Source: Desulfobacteraceae bacterium UBA2230
GTDB lineage: Bacteria > Desulfobacterota > Desulfobacteria > Desulfobacterales > Desulfosarcinaceae
Assembly (NCBI GenBank): GCA_002348005.1
Contig: DDYQ01000215.1
Location: 1-20,207 of the forward strand
Direction: 5' to 3'
Length of the DNA stretch: 20,207 bases
Shown piece by piece: positions 8,192 through 15,994 of this stretch (positions are counted from its first letter, which is position 1; each line of letters begins with the position of its first letter). Under the pieces are notes generated by a model. That model did not search any database, was not told the DNA's origin, and saw nothing but the letters and a program-made list of their open reading frames with translations. Position numbers and translations under genes: made by a program.

Positions 8192-8207
8192 CGGCACATC
8201 TCTTGCT
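8192..8207 (+). promoter_or_regulatory. Sigma-54 promoter of the TRAP-CoA-transferase arm
   Basis: CGGCACATCTCTTGCT matches the -24/-12 consensus (GGCAC, 10 bases between GG and GC, TTGCT). It shares CGGCA and TTGCT with the divergent element at 7987-8002. Transcription would start near 8218, about 600 bases ahead of dctP. Confidence 0.7.
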
Positions 8208-8217
8208 CCTACCTTTT

Positions 8218-8825
8218 TGAATCCAATTAAGCCGTGCTCCGTTGAACTCAATTGGCTTGAAGAGTGCCTGATGAAACACAAAGTGCAGTGTAAACACCAT
8301 GCAGGCTGCCGACAGGATCAAACCACCGTGGTCTTAAGAACTCAATGCGCCACCTTTCTGAAGGTTGGTCCTGTCATTAACAAACCCGCAGATTCTATTG
8401 ACAAATCAGGGTTCACGGATGGCAGAGGCCGGCTTGCATACCGGCGTGCCGCTGTCGGTCAAGATTGTACATGCAAACGTCCGGCTGCGGAATGTATCAA
8501 TATCCCTACAACTGTAGCTATTCTAATACAGTCGAGCGTAAAATGTCGGGTGAGGCGGTAAAGATTGTTTTTGACGCTAGATGGCCAGAATGAATGTAAC
8601 GCAATCCTGCGGACAACTTTGCACAGCCCAAGAGGAGGAATCATGCAAAAGCTCCCGTTTCATTAGCGTCTTTTTGTTTGCAGTCATGCTGGTTTTTCTT
8701 TTTGGGCCGATAACTACGGCGACAGAAAAGAACTACAAAAACAAGTTAAATGAATTGGAAACTTATAATTAGCAGGCAGAAATGCTTGCTATCCCACAAT
8801 CAACCTTTTGCAGAGGGGATGGATT
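8218..8825 (+). other. Long transcribed leader before dctP, with an aborted signal-peptide-like frame
   Basis: No convincing complete gene lies in these roughly 600 bases. At 8632-8639 a very strong Shine-Dalgarno (GAGGAGGA) precedes an ATG at 8643 that opens only seven codons before a TAG (8664-8666). In a neighbouring frame (8581-8772) the bases after that point read like a signal peptide (SVFLFAVMLVFLFGPITTATEK) and stop soon after. This looks like a small exported protein gene disabled by a frameshift, or a leader peptide. A Cys-rich frame at 8271-8561 has no homology that I recognise and is not called. Confidence 0.35.
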
Positions 8826-9995
8826 ATGAAAAGGTGGCTCAAAGCAGCAATAATTTTCATGGTTTCTTTTTTATTAATCACAAACATGGCCTTGGCTCAG
8901 GAGAAAAAAACAGCGTCAACCCGGCAGAAGTTTGGCGCAGACGTCAGAATTGAAAAAGTCAAGAATCTTAAGGTCGAAACCAGCGACAAAAAGCACCGCT
9001 GGAAAATGGTACTTCCCTGGACCAAAGGCTTACTGTTCTACGACATGGCCGTCCATTTCTGCGACACTGTGCGTCTGGCCTCCGGCGGCCGACTGGACAT
9101 CAAAGCCTATTCGGCAGGTGAACTCGTCCCGGCCATGGAAGTTTTCGATGCAGTCAGCAAGGGCTCCTTTGATGCGGGCCATGACTGGCCCGGTTATTGG
9201 AAGGGCAAGAACGAGGCATTTACTGCCTTCGGCTCCGTCCCCTATGGATTGGATGCCGAACTCTACAACATCTGGCTCTATGAAAGGGGCGGCATTGAAG
9301 AAATGCAGGCCTTGTATGGTCAGTACAACCTTTTTGCTCTACCCGGTGGGCAGACTGGCCAGGAGATGGGACTGAACTCCAGCAAAAGAGCCGCCACGAT
9401 GCAAGATTTCAAGGGGATGAAGGTCAGAACCTGGGGCTGGTACCTTGATATCCTGAATGAGCTTGGTGCTTCTGGAGTTGCCACAGCGGGTGGTGAAGTC
9501 TATCTTTCACTGCAAACCGGAGTTCTGGATGCGGCCGAATTCTCTTCGCCAGCGATTAACTATCCAATGGGGTTTGACGAGGTGACCAAATACATCATCC
9601 AGCCTGGCGTGCATCAGCCAGCCTGCCAGATGGCTTTCTTTTTCAACAAACAGTCCTACGACGCGCTGGGTGATGATCTCAAATGGATCATCGACACTGC
9701 CGCCAAAGAAACACAACTGTGGAGTTACAGCTGGCTCAACAACCTCAATGCAGAGGCAATACGTCGCTTCAAAGAAAAATCGGAGATCGTGATGATGGAA
9801 GAGCAGGCCATCATCGATTTCGCCTCGACCACTCAAGCCTACCTGGAAAAAGTAAAAGCAAGATGTCCTGATTGCAAACGATTGCTCGAATCCCAAGAAG
9901 CCCTTAAAAAAGATTTTGCCGACTGGCGCTCGGCCAGGTCTGGTGTCACCCCTTGGCCGCTCGATGATGTGGTCAAGGGAAAACTGCACGAATAA
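8826..9995 (+). CDS. dctP: TRAP transporter solute-binding protein, TakP/2-oxoacid-binding type (DctP)
   Basis: The 389-residue protein is the periplasmic binding subunit of the TRAP system. I use the ATG at 8826, 8 bases after AGAGGGG, rather than the in-frame TTG at 8808. Residues 1-24 are a signal peptide ending ALA. The mature protein matches the TakP-like branch: HDWPGYWKGKNEAF, VPYGLDAELYNIW, LFALPGGQTGQEMG, then R201 in KVRTWG, the position of the carboxylate-binding arginine of TRAP binding proteins, and E238 in DAAEFSSP. That branch binds small mono- or 2-oxocarboxylates, often with a metal ion. There is a polar N-terminal stretch of about 35 residues before the fold begins. dctQ and dctM follow, and expression is probably from the sigma-54 promoter at 8192-8207. 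The ligand is inferred to be the hydroxy- or oxoacid used by the cluster. Confidence 0.9.
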   Translation: MKRWLKAAIIFMVSFLLITNMALAQEKKTASTRQKFGADVRIEKVKNLKVETSDKKHRWKMVLPWTKGLLFYDMAVHFCDTVRLASGGRLDIKAYSAGELVPAMEVFDAVSKGSFDAGHDWPGYWKGKNEAFTAFGSVPYGLDAELYNIWLYERGGIEEMQALYGQYNLFALPGGQTGQEMGLNSSKRAATMQDFKGMKVRTWGWYLDILNELGASGVATAGGEVYLSLQTGVLDAAEFSSPAINYPMGFDEVTKYIIQPGVHQPACQMAFFFNKQSYDALGDDLKWIIDTAAKETQLWSYSWLNNLNAEAIRRFKEKSEIVMMEEQAIIDFASTTQAYLEKVKARCPDCKRLLESQEALKKDFADWRSARSGVTPWPLDDVVKGKLHE

Positions 9996-10025
9996 AAAAG
10001 CAGAGCTTAAGAAGTCTGGACGGAA

Positions 10026-10057
10026 CCGGCTGGATTTTCGGTAGAGAATCCAGCCGG
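10026..10057 (+). repeat. Hairpin between dctP and dctQ
   Basis: A perfect 11-base stem (CCGGCTGGATT and AATCCAGCCGG) with a 10-base loop lies about 30 bases after the dctP stop. No T-run follows, so it is more likely a 3'-end protecting or attenuating structure than a strong terminator. Such hairpins commonly let a binding protein be made in excess of its membrane partners. It sits in the 190-base gap 9996-10185, which holds nothing else. Confidence 0.6.
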
Positions 10058-10185
10058 GAAATCGACACCCATTGTAAGCCGGCGGACTATGCGCTGCAGG
10101 TATACGTTTTGTGCTCCACTGAACAGTTATCGTTTGTAATTGCCTTGCCGGTTGTTCAGGTTGCCAGCCAGAAGTAGGAGAAGCT

Positions 10186-10680
10186 ATGAAGCGGCTCACC
10201 AAAATAATTGACAAGTTGGTCCAAACACAGGCGGAAGTATCATCTCTTCTGATGGTAGTGCTGGTTATTTTGATGTGCTACGAAGTCGTGAGGCGTTATT
10301 TTTTCAACGCTCCCACCATCTGGGGACTTGAGCTCACGACTTTTATATTCGGTATGCATTTTGTCCTTGGGTTCAGTTATACGGAATTATTCGACGGTCA
10401 TGTGAGAGTCGATATCTTCAGCAGTAAATTTTCCAAAAGATTACAGAACACATTATACATTTTGTTGACGCTCGGCGTAACGCTCCCCCTCGTCGTCTTG
10501 CTTGGGATTTCGGCCTGGGACAATGCAATCATTTCCACAAAGATCCTTGAGCGCCTGTCATCGGCCTGGGCACCGCCGATCTGGCCGGTGAAGCTGGTTA
10601 TGGCTTTCGGTTTCACGTTTCTTTTTCTTCAAGTACTTTCCAATTTGATCAAACGCTTTTTAACCTTGAGCCAAAAATAG
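10186..10680 (+). CDS. dctQ: TRAP transporter small membrane subunit (DctQ)
   Basis: The 164-residue protein has four predicted transmembrane helices (about 19-40, 47-66, 86-110 and 129-155) and the DctQ pattern RYFFNAPTIWGLELTTF (42-58 region), with the conserved Asn-Pro, Trp and Glu after the first helix. It forms the integral membrane complex with DctM and docks the binding protein. The ATG has GTAGGAG a few bases upstream. The dctM ATG follows 20 bases after the stop, so the two are co-transcribed and probably translationally linked. Length is usual for the family. Confidence 0.88.
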   Translation: MKRLTKIIDKLVQTQAEVSSLLMVVLVILMCYEVVRRYFFNAPTIWGLELTTFIFGMHFVLGFSYTELFDGHVRVDIFSSKFSKRLQNTLYILLTLGVTLPLVVLLGISAWDNAIISTKILERLSSAWAPPIWPVKLVMAFGFTFLFLQVLSNLIKRFLTLSQK

Positions 10681-10700
10681 TCTGATTGACAGAGGATGCT

Positions 10701-12044
10701 ATGAGCCCAGAACTTCTGACCCTCGGGATGTTTGTCACGCTTATTTCACTCATCGTACTTGGGCTCCCGTTGGCCTATTCACTTGCCGGGACCGCCGTCA
10801 TCTTTGGCCTGATCGAAAACGGCTTCAATATTGATGGTCTTTTGGGGTTTTTCATCAACAACGCCTGGGGCACCATGAACAATATCGTGCTCGTGGCAAT
10901 TCCTTTGTTTATCCTGATGGCGCAGCTGCTGGACCGCGCTAAAATTTCAGACGCCCTGTTCGAAGCGCTCTACGTGGTCATGGGGGGCATAAGGGGAGGA
11001 CTCGGTCTTGCCGTCCTTTTTGTCTGCGTGATCCTGGCCGCAACTACGGGTATCGTGGGCGCTTCGGTTGTCGGCATGACGCTGCTTGCCGCTCCAAAAC
11101 TTCTTGAAAAAGGGTACAATAAAAGGATGTCCGCCGGCCTGATCTGCTCTGGCGGCTCACTGGGTATTCTGATCCCGCCAAGTATAATGCTTGTGGTCTT
11201 CGGGGGGTTGACTGGGCTCAAAGAAACCTCTGTGGGTGCTCTTTTTGCCGGTGCCATCCTGCCGGGACTGCTTTTAGCATTCCTGTATATGGCCTACGTA
11301 TTTATCATGTGCCAGGTAAAACCCGCTTATGGTCCCGCTATCAGCAAAGAAGAGGCCGCCGGGTATTCCGCCAGAAGAAAAATGTGGCTGGTGGTGAAAT
11401 CAATGGTACCGCCGCTCGTTCTTATCTTAGCGGTTATGGGAACAATCCTGGCCGGTATTGCAACTCCGTCTGAAGCGGCCGGAGTGGGTGTCCTGGGTGC
11501 AGCCCTCCTGGCGATCGCCTTCCATAATTTCAACAAAAAGGTCATCGTCGAGGCCTGCAAAGCCACGCTCAAGACCACCGCCATGGTTATGATCCTTGTT
11601 CTGTTCGGCAATCTGTTCAGCGCCACTTTTCTTTTCGTTGGCGGCGGCGATGTCATCACCGACCTGCTCATCGGAGGGGACCTCCAGCCCGCGACGGTCC
11701 TCTTTATCATGCTCTTGGCCATCTTCATATTAGGCATGTTCATAGACTGGGTAGCCATCCTCCTCGTCTGTCTTCCTGTCTACATGCCTATTTGCCTGGA
11801 GCTGGATTTCAATCCTCTTTGGTTCTCGATGCTCATCTGTATTGTCCTGCAGACCTCATTTTTGACTCCTCCCTTCGGCTACGCCCTTTTCTACTATGCG
11901 GGCTGCGCGCCCAAGGGAGAATACCAGATGATGGACATTTATAAAGGCGTGCTGCCGTTTATCATCCTGCAAGCTGTTGGGGTTTTGATCTGCATCCTGT
12001 TTCCGTCGGTCATCACATACATTCCAAGCGTCGTTTTTAAATGA
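10701..12044 (+). CDS. dctM: TRAP transporter large membrane subunit (DctM)
   Basis: The 447-residue protein is almost entirely hydrophobic, with about 12 membrane segments, and carries the DctM signature CSGGSLGILIPPSIMLVVFG and the later FLTPPFGYALFYYAG. It is the ion-coupled permease (normally sodium-driven) that moves the substrate released by DctP into the cytoplasm. I use the ATG at 10701, 5 bases after AGAGGA, in preference to an in-frame TTG at 10686. The CoA-transferase gene follows 53 bases later on the same strand, linking uptake directly to activation of the imported acid. Confidence 0.93.
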   Translation: MSPELLTLGMFVTLISLIVLGLPLAYSLAGTAVIFGLIENGFNIDGLLGFFINNAWGTMNNIVLVAIPLFILMAQLLDRAKISDALFEALYVVMGGIRGGLGLAVLFVCVILAATTGIVGASVVGMTLLAAPKLLEKGYNKRMSAGLICSGGSLGILIPPSIMLVVFGGLTGLKETSVGALFAGAILPGLLLAFLYMAYVFIMCQVKPAYGPAISKEEAAGYSARRKMWLVVKSMVPPLVLILAVMGTILAGIATPSEAAGVGVLGAALLAIAFHNFNKKVIVEACKATLKTTAMVMILVLFGNLFSATFLFVGGGDVITDLLIGGDLQPATVLFIMLLAIFILGMFIDWVAILLVCLPVYMPICLELDFNPLWFSMLICIVLQTSFLTPPFGYALFYYAGCAPKGEYQMMDIYKGVLPFIILQAVGVLICILFPSVITYIPSVVFK

Positions 12045-12097
12045 GGTGGGTACAACCTCTGCACCTTAAACAGTGCCAATAAGGAGATGACAGAACC

Positions 12098-14041
12098 ATG
12101 CAACGCAACAAGGTGATCACCGCGGATGAAGCCATGAGCCTTATTCAGGATGGATGGACCATTGGTATCGAAGGCTTTCTGGGCGGCGGAACGCCCGACG
12201 CTCTCTGTCTGGCCCTGGGCGAGCGTTATCTGAAGAAGGACAAGCCCAGGGGGCTGACCCTGATCCACTCTTCGGGCCCCGGCGATGCGGGTATCCGGGG
12301 CATCAATCGCATCGCCCACGTGGGGATGTTCAAGCGCGTGATTTCCGGCCACTACGGCCTGGTGCCCCTGATCGGAAAATTGGCTTTGGCCAACGATTTC
12401 GAGGCTTATAACCTGCCGCAAGGCATTCTGACCAACCTTTATCGAGCCGTTGCCGCTAATCGTCCTGGTGTTCTGTCCAAGGTAGGTTTGGGCACCTTTG
12501 CCGACCCGCGCATCGCGGGGGGGAAGATCAACTCCAAAGCGGTTGATGATATCGTGGAAGTGGTTGTGTTGGGGGGCGAGGAGTGGCTTTTCATGAAGTC
12601 ATTTCCTATCGATTGCGTGCTCATCCGCGGCACAACGGCCGACACACGCGGCAATATCACCATGGAGCGGGAAATTCTCACGGTCGATGCACTATCCATG
12701 GCCATGTCCGCCAAAAATTCCGGAGGCATTGTCATCGTTCAAGTGGAACGCGTGGCCAAACCCGACGCCATTCGGTCTCGGGATGTAGTGGTTCCGGGAG
12801 TCATGGTGGATTATGTGGTGGTCTCGCGGCCGGAGTATCACATGCAGACCTTCGGTACTCAGTATCGCCCCGAGTTGTCCGGCGAACTGCGCGTGCCGCT
12901 CTCCCATGCAAAACCGCTGGGCCTGGATGAGCGTAAGCTGATGGCCCGCAGGGCGAACTTTGAACTGAAGCCTTATGATGTTATCAACCTCGGAATCGGA
13001 TATCCAGAAGCAGTGGCCACTGTGGCCAATGAAGAGAATATTCTCGGCTATCTCACCATGACGGTGGAGCCGGGCATCATCGGCGGTATGCCTTTGGGCG
13101 GGTTGGATTTCGGCGCAGCCGTCAATGGTGAGGCCGTGATCAGCATGCCTGACCAGTTTGATTTTTACGACGGCGGCGGTCTCGATCTCACTTGTCTGGG
13201 GTTCGCCCAATGCGATGGCCAGGGCAACATCAACTCAAGCAAATTCGGCCCCCGGGTGGCAGGCTGCGGTGGTTTCATCAACATCAGCCAGAACACCACA
13301 CGGGTGCTCTTTATGGGCACCTTCACGACTGGCGGCCTCGAGGTGGCGGTTGAGGACGGAAGGGTCAGAATTATCCGGGAGGGCAAAATCAGGAAATTCG
13401 TCAACGCCAACGATCAGATCACCTACTGCTCAATGTTTGCCGACAGGCAAAACCAAGAGGTGCTCTATATCACCGAACGTTGCGTGTTCAAACTGATCAA
13501 GGGCCAACTCACATTGATCGAGGTGGCTCCGGGTATCGATATTGAAAAAGACATCCTGGCCCACATGGATTTTACCCCCATCATTGGCCAGGTGGCCGAA
13601 ATGGATCCGCGGTTGTTTCAGGAATCGCCTATGGGTATCCGGGGCGAGTTTTTGCTCAGGGAGCTGCGTACGCGCGTGCACTACAATCCCGAAAAAAATA
13701 CCCTTAATCTGAATTTCAGCGGCTTAGAGCTTGAGACCAAGGAAGACGTGGATAATATCGAGAAGATCGTGGAAGAAGCCTGCCTGCAGGTTGGCACGAA
13801 GGTAAACGTCCTGATCAACTATAACGGATTCCGTGTAAACGAAAATCTGTTCAACGACTACCTTAAAATGGGCAGTACGATCATCAAAAAGTACTACCGC
13901 AGAGTAGCCCGTCATAACACCAACGATGAAGACCGAATCAGGTTCGAAGTAGAGTGTCGCCGGCGGAATCTAGAGGCAAATATTTTTTCCTCGAGGGATG
14001 AAGCGCTGCAATTCCTTTCGCAAGTACAGGAGGCATCATAA
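12098..14041 (+). CDS. Acyl-CoA:carboxylate CoA-transferase, propionate CoA-transferase type, with C-terminal extension (right paralog)
   Basis: This 647-residue enzyme has the same architecture as the product of 2099-4105: alpha-like half (about 4-265), beta-like half (about 275-505) and the same unusual extension (about 510-647). The predicted catalytic glutamate is E324 in TVEPGIIGG. Shared blocks include NLGIG-PE, DFYDGGGLD, SKFGPR, GGFINISQN and ITERCVFKL. It lacks the 20 or so extra N-terminal residues of the left copy. The ATG is preceded by AAGGAG at a longish spacing of 11 bases. As the last gene of the TRAP arm, it is the best candidate to put CoA on the imported acid, while the left copy may serve another acid or handle CoA recycling. 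This division of labour is speculation. Its 3' end abuts a broken response-regulator gene on the other strand. Confidence 0.9.
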   Translation: MQRNKVITADEAMSLIQDGWTIGIEGFLGGGTPDALCLALGERYLKKDKPRGLTLIHSSGPGDAGIRGINRIAHVGMFKRVISGHYGLVPLIGKLALANDFEAYNLPQGILTNLYRAVAANRPGVLSKVGLGTFADPRIAGGKINSKAVDDIVEVVVLGGEEWLFMKSFPIDCVLIRGTTADTRGNITMEREILTVDALSMAMSAKNSGGIVIVQVERVAKPDAIRSRDVVVPGVMVDYVVVSRPEYHMQTFGTQYRPELSGELRVPLSHAKPLGLDERKLMARRANFELKPYDVINLGIGYPEAVATVANEENILGYLTMTVEPGIIGGMPLGGLDFGAAVNGEAVISMPDQFDFYDGGGLDLTCLGFAQCDGQGNINSSKFGPRVAGCGGFINISQNTTRVLFMGTFTTGGLEVAVEDGRVRIIREGKIRKFVNANDQITYCSMFADRQNQEVLYITERCVFKLIKGQLTLIEVAPGIDIEKDILAHMDFTPIIGQVAEMDPRLFQESPMGIRGEFLLRELRTRVHYNPEKNTLNLNFSGLELETKEDVDNIEKIVEEACLQVGTKVNVLINYNGFRVNENLFNDYLKMGSTIIKKYYRRVARHNTNDEDRIRFEVECRRRNLEANIFSSRDEALQFLSQVQEAS

Positions 14042-14444
14042 ATGTTCTCGGCCCGCTTTTGCTGGCAAAGGCCTCGGCGCCGGCCTCATCAAGCGATTGT
14101 ATTGCGCATCGGCGAACATGAAAAGCCCGATCACACGTATGTTGGTATGCGCCGCCTTGATCAGGCGCGTGGCTTCGATGCCGTCCAGGTCCGCTAAGTC
14201 CATTAAGACGACATCGGGTTTGATCTTTCGAGCAAGTCCGAATACTTCACGCCCATTGGTGGCTTTCCCCTGCTACTTCAATGCCAGGTTGTTGGGATAG
14301 CAGTTTCACTAACGCCTGGCGCATCACTTTCTGGGTGTCCGCTAAAAGCACGCGGATGCAGCGGTTGGTTGCGGTATCCCCAGCTGAGGACTGATCGGTC
14401 GGTCGGACCACTGTCGGACTTTTCGGAGGTTTGGTTTGAATCAT
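14042..14444 (-). pseudogene. Response-regulator receiver domain, frameshifted and truncated (NarL type)
   Basis: Starting at the ATG at 14444-14442, the minus strand reads a receiver domain across three frames. The first frame gives CIRVLLADTQKVMRQALVKL and QQPGIEVAGE; after one extra base in a GGGGAAAG run it continues as ATNGREVFGLARKIKPDVV and LMDLADLDGIEATRLIK; after one missing base near 14087 it continues as DEAGAEAFASKSGP. The phospho-acceptor D in LMDL and the lysine in SKSGP are conserved, but the acidic pair is reduced to LADT and the conserved Ser/Thr after VIGL is F. The domain then runs into the end of the CoA-transferase gene, so the LuxR-type DNA-binding domain is missing. It is non-functional unless the shifts are assembly errors. 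The frames keep good similarity, so decay is recent. Confidence 0.75.
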
Positions 14445-14569
14445 ATTTGCTGGAATCGAATCCAGCATAGAAAGGACCAGATCATAAAGTCGGAGGTATG
14501 GCCGGGATTCTGGGCTGTCCGGGCAAGTTCAAAGCAGTTCCTGACCATTAACTGCTTCGCCGGCTTCAT
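14441..14569 (-). CDS. Small 42-residue ORF coupled to the response-regulator pseudogene
   Basis: The ORF starts at ATG 14569-14567 (MKPAKQLMVRNCFELARTAQ at its N-terminus) and ends with a TGA at 14443-14441 that overlaps the ATG of the receiver gene as ATGA, the usual arrangement of translationally coupled genes. It has a positively charged start and a hydrophobic, Trp-rich end (MIWSFLCWIRF). No clear Shine-Dalgarno is visible. I do not recognise a family. The overlap suggests it was a true partner of the response regulator rather than a chance frame. Confidence 0.4.
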   Translation of the reverse strand: MKPAKQLMVRNCFELARTAQNPGHTSDFMIWSFLCWIRFQQI

Positions 14570-14570
14570 T

Positions 14571-14599
14571 TTGACTGATTAAAGCAACTCTGGGAAAAT
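14571..14599 (+). promoter_or_regulatory. Putative sigma-70 promoter of the antiporter gene
   Basis: TTGACT (14571-14576) and GAAAAT (14594-14599) are separated by 17 bases, ending 60 bases before the antiporter ATG. The -35 match is good, the -10 match only fair. Confidence 0.35.
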
Positions 14600-14659
14600 G
14601 TGCGAACCAACCGCAAATACGGGAAATACCCGATAATTAAAGAGTCGGGCATTTGATAT

Positions 14660-15994
14660 ATGGAGCACTCTCAGGAATGGGACTTTCAACTGCGCCATCA
14701 GGTTCCTTTCACCTCCACTGCGGAAGGGCCAGCCGATACCTTAGAATTCGCGGGAGTTTCTTTGAGTCCAGATATCAGTTATACGGGCTGGCTCCTGATC
14801 ATCGGCGCCGCCTGCATTGGCGCAGTGCTTCTGCCCCACCTGCTCAAGAGCAGGCCGATTTCGTTTCCGATGATCTATATCGGCCTGGGCGTGGCCGTCG
14901 CCCTGCTCTTCAGAGGTGAAAAATTCCCCCAGCCCCAAAATTACATGGCCGTAACGGAGCGCATCACCGAACTGCTGGTGATCATTTCGCTGATGGGCGT
15001 GGGACTGAAAATTGACCAACCGCTGGGCTACAGGAAGTGGCTGTCAACCTGGAAACTGCTTAGCTTTACTATGCCGGCCTGCATTGCCCTTCTGGCCTTT
15101 CTTTCATGGTGGCTGCTCGGCCTCTCCCCGGAAGCTGCTATTTTGCTGGGAGCGGTTTTGGCGCCCACCGATCCGGTGCTTGCCTCCGAAGTTCAAAGTC
15201 TGCCCCCGCTGACCAATGAAAAGAATGAAGTCCGTTTTGCCTTGACATCCGAGGCCGGCTTCAACGACGGCTTGGCCTTTCCTTTTACCAACCTGGCTTT
15301 GGCCGTGGCCGCTGCAGCCCCTGCATATCAGGGGTGGTTCTATGGGTGGCTGTGGTACGATCTTTTCTACAAGGTCGGGGCGGGGCTTTTATGCGGCGTC
15401 ATCATCGGGTTTTTGATAGCGCACTTTATCTTCAGGGCCAAGGCGGGACAGATGGCCGTCAAGGCAGAAGAAGGCCTTATGGCGGTAGGCGCAACGCTGG
15501 TATCTTATGCCCTGACCGATATGATCCACGGCTACGGTTTTCTCGCCGTCTTCATCACCGCCCTGATGCTGCGCCATCATGAACGTCAGCACCAGTTTCA
15601 TCGAGTGCTCCACGAGATGAGCGAGAACATGGAGCGCCTCTTTATGGCCCCTTTGCTGGTTGTTTTCGGCGGCGTCCTGGTCGGCGGCATCATGTCGGCT
15701 CTCGATTGGAAAGCGGCGTTGGTCGGCCTTGCATTTCTCTTTCTCGTGCGCCCGGCAACCGGTTTCGTCGTGCTGTCGCAATTGAAATTTTCGGAAAGAT
15801 CCGCCATCGCCTTTTTCGGCATCCGCGGATTCGGATCTTTCTACTACTTGTCCTACGCTGCCAACCGCGGCGAGTTCGCGGAAATGGATATTCTCTGGTC
15901 GATTGTCAGTTTCGTGGTGCTCGTCTCCATCTTTATGCACGGCATCACGGCCAAGCCGGTGATGGATCGGATCGAAAAGCCTGTAGAGAAATGA
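14660..15994 (+). CDS. Cation/proton antiporter, CPA1 (NhaP-like) family
   Basis: The 444-residue protein has a roughly 40-residue hydrophilic N-terminus followed by 11-13 membrane helices. It contains the CPA1 core motifs: APTDPVLAS (T170-D171) on the first unwound helix, and SEAGFNDGLAFPF (197-209), in which N202-D203 form the ion-binding ND pair expected of electroneutral Na+/H+ exchangers. GIRGFGSFYYLSYA near residue 395 matches the conserved late motif (RG) of the family. There is no cytosolic C-terminal regulatory domain. It would exchange Na+ or K+ for protons across the inner membrane, and could renew the sodium gradient used by the TRAP importer, though it is not in the same operon. 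No clear Shine-Dalgarno precedes the ATG; an internal start is possible but the first membrane helix begins only near residue 43. Confidence 0.88.
   Translation: MEHSQEWDFQLRHQVPFTSTAEGPADTLEFAGVSLSPDISYTGWLLIIGAACIGAVLLPHLLKSRPISFPMIYIGLGVAVALLFRGEKFPQPQNYMAVTERITELLVIISLMGVGLKIDQPLGYRKWLSTWKLLSFTMPACIALLAFLSWWLLGLSPEAAILLGAVLAPTDPVLASEVQSLPPLTNEKNEVRFALTSEAGFNDGLAFPFTNLALAVAAAAPAYQGWFYGWLWYDLFYKVGAGLLCGVIIGFLIAHFIFRAKAGQMAVKAEEGLMAVGATLVSYALTDMIHGYGFLAVFITALMLRHHERQHQFHRVLHEMSENMERLFMAPLLVVFGGVLVGGIMSALDWKAALVGLAFLFLVRPATGFVVLSQLKFSERSAIAFFGIRGFGSFYYLSYAANRGEFAEMDILWSIVSFVVLVSIFMHGITAKPVMDRIEKPVEK

Noticed and set aside
8428..8445. Short inverted repeat GCCGG/CCGGC in the leader
   Set aside because: Only five pairs with an eight-base loop and no T-run; too weak to call.
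8217..8561. Cys-rich frame in the dctP leader
   Set aside because: It begins at a TTG at the predicted transcription start, has no good ribosome site for its internal ATG and no recognisable family.
9507..10214. A 235-codon minus-strand frame over dctP
   Set aside because: It is antisense to a well-supported binding-protein gene and has no recognisable domain or ribosome site.
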